A stretch of 10,909 nucleotides of DNA from assembly GCA_002415465.1 (NCBI GenBank), contig DHYT01000204.1, forward strand, positions 1-10,909, in the 5' to 3' direction. The translations under genes and the position numbers were made by a program. The DNA comes from Desulfobulbaceae bacterium UBA5123. GTDB lineage: Bacteria; Desulfobacterota; Desulfobulbia; Desulfobulbales; UBA5123. This document shows, in pieces, positions 5,952-10,909 of the stretch; positions within the stretch are counted from its first letter, which is position 1, and each line of letters starts with the position of its first letter. A model generated the notes under the pieces. It worked only from the letters and a program-made list of their open reading frames with translations, was not told the DNA's origin and made no database searches.

Positions 5952-6233
5952 ATGCAAAGATTAAAAATCGATCAAGACATCCGCTCTATGTCCGAATTCA
6001 GGACTGGCATTGCATCCTTTTTAAAACAGGTACATGATACAAAAAGGCCATTAATAATCACTCAGCATGGCAAAGGTGCGGCTGTTCTACTGGATGTTGG
6101 TGAATATGAAGCCATGCAAGAAAAAATAGAACTATTGCAAGACATTCAAACATCGCTGTCCCAAATCGAAAATGGCGCTGGCATTGCCCATAATGAGGCA
6201 AAAGAAATGATTTTAAAGGGCATAACCAAATGA
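5952..6233 (+). CDS. Phd/YefM-family type II antitoxin
   Basis: 93-residue antitoxin that would bind the RelE/ParE-type toxin made from the next gene and repress the shared promoter. Seen: N-terminal DNA-binding Phd fold with SMSEFRTGIASFLKQVHDTKRPLIITQHGKGAAVLLDVGEYEAMQEKIELL (about 13-63), including the typical P-x-x-I-T-x-x-G-x-x-(A)-x-V-L-x-x-x-x-Y motif, then a longer C-terminal toxin-binding tail. The start at 5952 has GGAGG 6 bases upstream (5941-5945). It overlaps the toxin gene by 4 bases (ATGA), so the two are translationally coupled. Confidence 0.92.
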   Translation: MQRLKIDQDIRSMSEFRTGIASFLKQVHDTKRPLIITQHGKGAAVLLDVGEYEAMQEKIELLQDIQTSLSQIENGAGIAHNEAKEMILKGITK

Positions 6234-6526
6234 AAATAATTTGGTCACCCCTTGCAATCGAAAGAGTTACAGAAATTGCCCAGTACATTGCCCAAGACAC
6301 CCCCACAGCTTCCAGAAAATGGGTCGAAACAATATTTTCTAAAGTTGAGCAACTTCAATCATCACCAGCAAGTGGGCGCACAGTGCCAGAAGTTAATCGG
6401 AAAGAAATTAGGGAATTGATTTTTGGAAACTACAGAATAATTTATCGCGCTGATCCAAAAACTATTTCCATCCTTACCGTCCGACACGGAAGGCAAATAT
6501 TACCAACAGAAGAAATCTTGGCATAA
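6230..6526 (+). CDS. RelE/ParE-superfamily toxin
   Basis: 98-residue toxin of the RelE/ParE fold. Seen: opening MKIIWSPLAIERVTEIAQYIAQDTPTAS, the family's W(S/T)xxAxxxLxxIxxYI motif; central PASGRTVPEVNRKEIRELIFGNYRIIYR, the typical PxxGRxVPE...R(E)xxxxxYRIIYR; and ILTVRHGRQIL, the C-terminal VxHxRR-like strand. The members most like this are usually called ParE or RelE in YefM/Phd pairs; whether it cuts mRNA on the ribosome or poisons gyrase cannot be told from the sequence. The gene is intact, overlaps the antitoxin by 4 bases, and its stop codon is part of the following attC-like site. Confidence 0.9.
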   Translation: MKIIWSPLAIERVTEIAQYIAQDTPTASRKWVETIFSKVEQLQSSPASGRTVPEVNRKEIRELIFGNYRIIYRADPKTISILTVRHGRQILPTEEILA

Positions 6527-6640
6527 CAATTCAATTATGACGGACAAAAAGGGGCGCGGGTTTCCTGCTCGGCAATGCAGGTGTTTTAGGTGCCGTCAAC
6601 AAGGCACGTACCTTTTTGCCCCTTATTGCGGTCGTTGAGT
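6523..6640 (+). other. Integron attC-like recombination site (candidate)
   Basis: The site begins at the toxin stop: CATAACAATTCAATTATGAC, like the CTAACAATTC opening of classic attC sites. It ends GCCCCTTATTGCGG-TC-GTTGAGT, where GTTGAGT (6634-6640) fits the GTTRRRY core. The two sides pair: AAAAAGGGGC (6546-6555) with GCCCCTTATT (6618-6627), 9 of 10 positions, then GAC with GTC beyond a GCG bulge, and AAC with GTT at the ends. Inside, GTGCC and GGCAC form a further small stem. About 118 bases is the size of the long Vibrio-type repeats, and the right side resembles them as I remember them. The left core (GCATAAC) is imperfect, and no integrase is in the window. Confidence 0.45.
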
Positions 6641-6699
6641 CTGCAGAAAAAGCACAAATAGCTGTAATAATTCAGCAAATTTGATTAAAACGAGTGAAG

Positions 6700-6787
6700 T
6701 TTTTGTGTCCGACACCGCTTAACCATTGCACGAGGAATTGGATTGGCACGCTACAAACCGTACTCGAGGGAGGGCCGCTTCCGGCCT
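6700..6787 (+). other. Intergenic remnant: possible start of an IS1182-like transposase
   Basis: The toxin-to-bioF gap (6527-6787) holds the attC-like site and then this stretch. GTGTC-C-GACAC (6705-6715) is a small palindrome of the kind found at element ends. From TTG 6743 the + frame reads LARYKPYSREGRFRP, close to the MARYKPYS opening of IS1182-type transposases, with AGG 8 bases upstream. Nothing transposase-like follows; the frame runs into the tail of bioF. The hairpin GGCCG-CTTC-CGGCC just before the bioF stop could instead serve as the 3' end of the bio operon, though it has no T run on the minus strand. Confidence 0.22.
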
Positions 6788-7975
6788 TCAGGCAAGGAGT
6801 TCCGGGGCAAACTCCTTGAGCACCGCGAGCAGCGCCGCCGCCCCTTCTTCAAGCTGCGGCGCGTCAAGATGACGGGTGACTGAAAACCTGAGGCGGGCGG
6901 TGTTTTCCGGCACCGTCGGTGGTCGCACGGCGGTGGCGAAAATCCCGCGCGCCCGCAAGGCTTCTGCCATCCGCAGGGCGCGCGCGCTTTCCCCCACCGT
7001 GATCGGGATGATCTGGGTCGGGCCGAGATCGGCCTTGAGGCCGCCGTCCCGCAGCAATTTTTTAAAGATCGCTACCCGGCGCCAGAGATCATCGCGCAAC
7101 TCGGACGACTGCCGGACCAGTTCCACTGCCGCGAGCGAGGCCGCCACCACCGCCGGCGGCAGTGCCGTCGAGTAGATGAAGCTCCGCGCCCGGTTGACCA
7201 GATAGTCGATCATCTCCCGGCTGCCGGCAAGATAGGCGCCGTAGCTGCCCAGCGCCTTGCCGAAGGTGCCCATGACCAGATCAACCTCGTCGCCAACCCC
7301 CTCCTCCTCCACCACCCCGCCGCCGTTTAAGCCGAACAGGCCGGTGGCGTGCGCCTCGTCCACCATGAGGAGAAAGCCGTGGCGCTTGCGCAAGGCAACC
7401 AGTTCGGCCAGCGGGCAGCGGTCGCCATCCATGCTGTAGACGGACTCGACCACCACCAGGCATTTGCCGGAGTCGGGATTTTTTTGCAGGAGTTCTTCGA
7501 GGTGGGCCAGATCGTTATGCCGGAAGCGATGCAGCCTGGCCCCGGACAGCCGGCAGCCGTCATAGATGCTCGCGTGATCGAGGCGGTCGATACAGACCGT
7601 GTCGCCCCGCCCCGCCAGCGCAGGAATCACCCCGGCGTTGGCCATGAAGCCGGAGCCGAACAGCAGCGCCGCCTCCTTGCCCTTGAGGCCCGCCACCGCT
7701 TCTTCCAGTTGATGATGGATGACGAGATCGCCGCTCATCAGGCGGGCCGCGCCGGAACCCGCGCCCAACTCGGCAAGCGCGCGCCGGCCGCTGTCGATGA
7801 GGGCGGGATGCGCGGAGAGGGCCAGATAATCGTTGGAGGAGAAATCGAGCAAGGGAGGCGCACCGGGAAGCGCGGCCAGACGGATGCGGCCATCGCCCAG
7901 CCGCTCAACCGGCCGCAGTTCGCGCAAGCCGCCGCTCTCGCGACGCTCGCGCAGCCAGTCGCTCAGCCGCGCCAT
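6788..7975 (-). CDS. bioF: 8-amino-7-oxononanoate synthase (biotin synthesis)
   Basis: Pyridoxal-phosphate enzyme that condenses pimeloyl-ACP/CoA with L-alanine to give 8-amino-7-oxononanoate, the first step of biotin ring assembly, in the cytosol. 395 residues, the normal length. Seen: LDFSSNDYLALSAHP (43-57), GAGSGAARLMSGDLVIHHQLEE (71-92), GSGFMANAGVI, the cofactor-facing DEAHATG (206-212, D206 and H209), and the Schiff-base lysine K240 in MGTFGKALGSYGAYLAG. The start ATG at 7975 overlaps the end of bioB by 13 bases, with GGAG about 11 bases upstream. Last gene of the pcnB-bioB-bioF string. Confidence 0.97.
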   Translation of the reverse strand: MARLSDWLRERRESGGLRELRPVERLGDGRIRLAALPGAPPLLDFSSNDYLALSAHPALIDSGRRALAELGAGSGAARLMSGDLVIHHQLEEAVAGLKGKEAALLFGSGFMANAGVIPALAGRGDTVCIDRLDHASIYDGCRLSGARLHRFRHNDLAHLEELLQKNPDSGKCLVVVESVYSMDGDRCPLAELVALRKRHGFLLMVDEAHATGLFGLNGGGVVEEEGVGDEVDLVMGTFGKALGSYGAYLAGSREMIDYLVNRARSFIYSTALPPAVVAASLAAVELVRQSSELRDDLWRRVAIFKKLLRDGGLKADLGPTQIIPITVGESARALRMAEALRARGIFATAVRPPTVPENTARLRFSVTRHLDAPQLEEGAAALLAVLKEFAPELLA

Positions 7976-8889
7976 ATCCGCTTGATCTCCGCGACCAGGC
8001 GGTGATCGGCCTCGGGGGCGCGGCCGCGCTGGGTGAGATAGCCGCCGATCATCATCCCGTCGGCGCCGGCCATGAGCGCGCTGCTCAGGAAATCGCCGAG
8101 GGCGGTTTCGCGGCCGGCGGCGAGGCGGATGGGAAGATCGGGAAAGATCAGCCGGTAGAGGGCGATGCTGCGGAGGATCTCCGCCACCGGCAGCGGCTCG
8201 ACGCCGGCCAGCGGGGTGCCGGGCAGCGGGATGAGGATGTTGATCGGCACCGAATCGACCTTGAGATCATGCAGGGTCCGGGCCATGGAGATGCGGTCGT
8301 CCTCGCTTTCGCCGAGGCCGAAGATGCCGCCGGCGCAGACCTCCAGGCCGGCGGCCTGGGCGGCGACAATGGTCTCGACCCGCTCGGCGAAGGAATGGGT
8401 GCTAACCACCCGGTCGAAAAACTCCCTGGAGGTTTCGAGGTTGTGATGATAGCGGCAGAGCCCTGCCGCCCGCAGCCGTTCGAGATCGGGGCGGGAGAGG
8501 ATGCCCAGCGAGGCGCAGACCTTGATCCCGACGCTTTCGCGGATCTTGGCGACCAGCGCGATCACCCGCTCCAGATCCCTGCCGACCAGCCCGCGGCCGC
8601 TGGTGACGATGGAGAAATGTTCGGCGCCGATCCGTTTCGCCTCGGCGGCCGCGGCGAGCACCGCGGCTTCGTCCTGCAGGGGATAGACCGGCGCATCGGT
8701 CTGGTAATGGCCGGACTGCACGCAAAAGCGGCAATCCTCGCTGCACTTGCCGGACTTGGCGTTGATGATGCTGCAGAGGGCAAAGGCGTCGCCCCGGTGC
8801 GCGACCTTGACCGCCAGGGCGCGGGCCATCAACTCGGCCAGGGGGAGTTTGCGCAGGGCCTCGATCTCGGCGGGGGAAGACGCGCTCAT
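7963..8889 (-). CDS. bioB: Biotin synthase (radical SAM)
   Basis: 308-residue radical SAM enzyme that inserts sulfur into dethiobiotin to make biotin. Seen: the [4Fe-4S]/SAM motif C49-SED-C53-RF-C56, YxHNLETS (147-154), C125 in VCASLG, C185 in VCAGGIFGLGE, and R255 in PIRLAAGRE. These last three match the ligands of the sulfur-donor cluster in E. coli BioB (C128, C188, R260). The fourth, C97 in E. coli, is Ser here (S93 in HFSIVTSGRG). Start: ATG 8889, because the family N-terminus begins near here and the codon overlaps the pcnB stop (ATGA). The frame is open much further upstream, but that is an artefact of GC-rich DNA. It overlaps bioF by 13 bases. Confidence 0.96.
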   Translation of the reverse strand: MSASSPAEIEALRKLPLAELMARALAVKVAHRGDAFALCSIINAKSGKCSEDCRFCVQSGHYQTDAPVYPLQDEAAVLAAAAEAKRIGAEHFSIVTSGRGLVGRDLERVIALVAKIRESVGIKVCASLGILSRPDLERLRAAGLCRYHHNLETSREFFDRVVSTHSFAERVETIVAAQAAGLEVCAGGIFGLGESEDDRISMARTLHDLKVDSVPINILIPLPGTPLAGVEPLPVAEILRSIALYRLIFPDLPIRLAAGRETALGDFLSSALMAGADGMMIGGYLTQRGRAPEADHRLVAEIKRIWRG

Positions 8890-10214
8890 TTCTTCAGCCC
8901 GAAGATGCCGCCCTTGGCAAAGGCGGGCTGGCGGCTGGACCGCTGGCCGCCGGATCGTTTCCGGGGCGGCCGGCGATGCTGCTCGCTCGTGCGTTCCTTT
9001 TCCGCGAAGGCCACCTCGGCCTTCTCGCCGGCCTCCGCCTCGCGACAGAGGGCGTAGAACTGCGACACCTCGCGGAAATAACTTTTTTTCTGCAGCCATT
9101 TCGGCCAGTTGCCGTCGCCACCGCACTGCACGCAGAAGGGCAGGTTCACCAGCAGGCCGGTGAGAACCTCCCGGGTCGCCCGCTTGATGTTGAGATCGGC
9201 CAGGTTGGCATCCAGCGCCGACCGCAAATCCCTGGAAAAGGCAAAGGCCTGCTGCCCCTTGAGCGGCTCGCCGCCAAGCCCCATCTCCGCCTCGGCCCAA
9301 ACCAGCAGCAACAGCGCAAAGAGCATCTCCTCCGGCAGCTGGGTCCCCTCGCCGTGCAGACGGTCGCTGACCGCCAGGAGTCGCAGCAGCCGCTCCCGGT
9401 TGGCCGCGCCCTCGGGCCCCGAAAGGCACGCCCGGTAGAAGGGCAGCAGCACGAAGAAGATGCCGCTCTCCAGGGCCAGCTCCGCCCAGGCCCGGCTCGC
9501 GCCGCCGCGCAGGTCCTTGAAAAACTCGTCGCGGATGCGGGAGTCGGGGCAGAGGGTGAGCTTGTCGCGGTGCTTGACGATCGCCGCCCAGGTGGCGGGC
9601 TCGATGCTGAAATTGCTGCGGGCCGCGTGCCGGATGGCGCGCAGCATCCGCACCGGATCGCGGATGATCCGTCGCTCCGGGTCGCCGACGATGCGGACGA
9701 TCTTGTTGTTGAGATCCTCAACCCCGCCCACATAATCGATGATGGTGAAATTCTCTATCTCGTAGAAGAGGGCGTTGATGGTCAGGTCGCGGCGGAAGGC
9801 GTCCTCCACCGGGGAGCCGAAGGTGTTGTTGGCGGCAAGCACCTCCTCCTCGCCGTCGAGATCATACTCGCTGCTGCAGCGGAAGGTGGAGACCTCGATG
9901 ATCTTGTCGGGCCGGAAGAAGACCTGCACCAGCCGGAAACGCCGGCCGATGATCCGGCTGTTCTTGAAGATCTTGCGCAGCTCGCCGGGATGGGCGTCGG
10001 TGCTGATATCGAAATCCTTGGGGGTTTTGCCGAGATAGAGATCACGGACGCCGCCGCCGACCAGATAGGCGGCGTGGCCCGCGTCGCGCAGCCGGTAGAG
10101 GACCTTGAGCGCCTCCCGGTCGATATTCTGCCGGGAGATGTCATGCTCGGCCCGGGGGATGACCACGGGCTCGGGCCGCTGCTTGTCGGTCACGCTGCTG
10201 TCGTTGTGAGACAT
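8886..10214 (-). CDS. pcnB: Poly(A) polymerase PcnB / CCA-adding nucleotidyltransferase family
   Basis: 442-residue class II nucleotidyltransferase. PcnB adds 3' poly(A) tails that mark RNA for decay, and close relatives add CCA to tRNA. The opening IPRAEHDISRQNIDREALKVLYRLRDAGH...AYLVGGGVRD (19-58) and KTPKDFDIST with D67/D69 favours PcnB. Also seen: RIIGRRFRLVQVFF (87-100), IEVSTFR, RRDLTINALFY (141-151) and ERRIIRDPVRMLRAIRHAARSNF (180-202), then a helical C-terminal part and a basic tail (KKRSGGQRSS...GLKK) likely for RNA binding. Start ATG 10214 is where PcnB-like sequence begins; residues upstream are Ser/Pro-rich noise. Its stop overlaps the bioB start by 4 bases. Ribosome site is weak. 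PcnB versus tRNA enzyme is not proven. Confidence 0.9.
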   Translation of the reverse strand: MSHNDSSVTDKQRPEPVVIPRAEHDISRQNIDREALKVLYRLRDAGHAAYLVGGGVRDLYLGKTPKDFDISTDAHPGELRKIFKNSRIIGRRFRLVQVFFRPDKIIEVSTFRCSSEYDLDGEEEVLAANNTFGSPVEDAFRRDLTINALFYEIENFTIIDYVGGVEDLNNKIVRIVGDPERRIIRDPVRMLRAIRHAARSNFSIEPATWAAIVKHRDKLTLCPDSRIRDEFFKDLRGGASRAWAELALESGIFFVLLPFYRACLSGPEGAANRERLLRLLAVSDRLHGEGTQLPEEMLFALLLLVWAEAEMGLGGEPLKGQQAFAFSRDLRSALDANLADLNIKRATREVLTGLLVNLPFCVQCGGDGNWPKWLQKKSYFREVSQFYALCREAEAGEKAEVAFAEKERTSEQHRRPPRKRSGGQRSSRQPAFAKGGIFGLKK

Positions 10215-10230
10215 AGGATAACGGATACCT

Positions 10231-10254
10231 GGCGGCGGCGAGGCAGCCGCCGCC
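10231..10254 (-). terminator. GC-rich perfect 9-bp hairpin between the oxidoreductase gene and pcnB
   Basis: GGCGGCGGC (10231-10239) and GCCGCCGCC (10246-10254) with a 6-base loop, in a 49-base gap. No T run follows on the minus strand, so it may be a weak or Rho-linked terminator, an attenuator lowering pcnB-bio expression, or a processing or stability stem. It could also mask the start region of pcnB, which begins 17 bases later. Confidence 0.4.
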
Positions 10255-10263
10255 GGATATGTT

Positions 10264-10909
10264 CTAGGAACGATAGGGAGCGGAGGGCTCCTTGTACACG
10301 GACTCGGCCTGGGTGACAAACTGATCGAAGACCTGCTTGACGGTGAGGATATCGTTGAGCTTGTCGACATTCTCGCCGGAGAAGAAGAGCCCCTCCTCCA
10401 GATTGCCTTCGCTGGCCCGCATCAGCCGCTCGCTGATGCAGTAGAAATGATCGCATTTCTTCAGACACTTGTACTCGCAGGTCTTGGTCTTCAGGTCTTC
10501 CTTGGCAAGCATCCGCTTGACGAACGGCGTCTTCAGGGCCCGGCCCGGCAGACCCACCGGCGAATGGATCAGGGTGATGTCGTCCTTGGTGGCGTCGAGC
10601 ATCGCCTTCTTGAAGGCGTAGCCCACCGAGCACTCCTCGGTCATCACGAAGCGGGTGGCGATCTGGACGCCGTCGGCGCCGTACTTGTCCATCATCTCGG
10701 CCATCTCGAAGCCGTTGGTGATACCGCCGGCGGCGATCAGGGGCACCTTGGTGACAACCTTGCGCACCTCGGGAAAGAGGTCGCGCAGGGCGACATCGGT
10801 GCCGAGATGGCCGCCCGCCTCCTTGGCCTCGACGACAATCGCCGCCGCGCCCATCTTTTCGGCCAGCTTGGCGAACGAGGGGGAGGAGACGATGGAGACG
10901 ATGGGGGTG
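10264..10909 (-). CDS. NAD(P)H-dependent flavin oxidoreductase / nitronate monooxygenase family (partial, 5' end outside)
   Basis: C-terminal part of an FMN TIM-barrel enzyme of the 2-nitropropane dioxygenase/FabK group; the gene runs off the right edge. Seen from the edge: TPIVSIVSSPSFAKLAEKMGAAAIVVEAKEAGGHLG (flavin phosphate and active-site His region, with GGH), PLIAAGGI (phosphate-binding strand), GADGVQIATRFVMTEE (family signature), then a tail with four Cys in CEYKCLKKCDHFYC. Substrate cannot be told: members oxidise nitronates, reduce enoyl-ACP or act on other small molecules. The Cys-rich tail might bind metal or an iron-sulfur cluster. An ATG inside the window (10854) is in the middle of the fold and is not the start. 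Followed after 49 bases by pcnB. Confidence 0.88.
   Translation of the reverse strand, partial: TPIVSIVSSPSFAKLAEKMGAAAIVVEAKEAGGHLGTDVALRDLFPEVRKVVTKVPLIAAGGITNGFEMAEMMDKYGADGVQIATRFVMTEECSVGYAFKKAMLDATKDDITLIHSPVGLPGRALKTPFVKRMLAKEDLKTKTCEYKCLKKCDHFYCISERLMRASEGNLEEGLFFSGENVDKLNDILTVKQVFDQFVTQAESVYKEPSAPYRS

Larger units (their letters stand above)
5870..6633 (+). other. Possible integron gene cassette carrying the toxin-antitoxin pair
   Basis: From GTTATGC (5870-5876, preceded by TTCGGC, a typical core-site setting) to the base before GTTGAGT (6634). This unit would hold one promoter, antitoxin, toxin and attC-like fold, the usual layout of toxin-antitoxin cassettes in sedentary integrons. 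Only the last half of the upstream attC would remain, because the RAYT right flank begins just before it. This depends on the attC call being right. Confidence 0.35.

Noticed and set aside
7349..8005. 218-residue + strand frame opposite bioF
   Set aside because: Codon shadow of bioF with no recognisable motif.
7963..9429. 488-residue version of BioB with a long N-terminal extension
   Set aside because: The extra residues are Arg/Gly/Ala-rich noise from the pcnB sequence in another frame; family start fits ATG 8889.
8976..10316. 446-residue + strand frame opposite pcnB
   Set aside because: Low-complexity shadow of a GC-rich gene; no domain, and pcnB on the other strand is well supported.
8886..10370. 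494-residue version of PcnB
   Set aside because: The extra N-terminal residues are a Ser/Pro shadow of the oxidoreductase gene; family similarity begins just after ATG 10214.

Overview
The window looks like a GC-rich anaerobic proteobacterium of the Desulfobacterota type (Desulfobulbales-like). This is inferred from a CbiL/NikL-like metal-uptake protein, a PcnB-BioB-BioF gene string, many small toxin-antitoxin genes and a RAYT transposase typical of that group. No rRNA or marker gene is present to confirm it.

The window has three parts. (1) Left edge, 1-690: a GC-rich gene for a periplasmic, membrane-anchored NikL/CbiL-like nickel/cobalt transport protein. (2) An accessory island of about 6 kb, roughly 700-6780, visibly richer in A+T and mostly coded on the + strand. 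In order it holds a parD antitoxin with a frameshifted parE; an AAA+ ATPase of the AAA_14/DUF4143 type; a RAYT right-end remnant with a 13-bp tandem repeat; a twice-frameshifted small conserved gene; a two-helix membrane protein of the superinfection-immunity family; a start-only gene stub; a truncated RAYT left end; a class II Fic protein with its own inverted-repeat array; an intact RAYT transposase between perfect 24-bp inverted repeats; and a phd/relE-type toxin-antitoxin pair followed by an integron attC-like structure. (3) Right, 6788-10909, all on the minus strand and very GC-rich: a partial NAD(P)H-dependent flavin oxidoreductase, then pcnB, bioB and bioF. The last three overlap at their stop/start codons and are probably one operon.

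The main points of interest are in the island. Four copies of the same RAYT end occur (2748, 3584, 4729, 5799). At three of the four tips the terminal GGGGTC/GACCCC or its last bases have been caught up in a short tandem duplication (13, 17 or 19 bp period), as if the ends were repeatedly nicked and re-extended. Fic lies between two RAYT left ends. The phd/relE pair has cassette geometry: GTT at 5870, gene pair, then an attC-like fold whose 5' side overlaps the relE stop codon and ends in GTTGAGT. Several island genes have decayed by single-base loss or gain, so the island is a mix of working and dying addiction, immunity and mobility genes dropped beside housekeeping biotin and RNA-processing genes.
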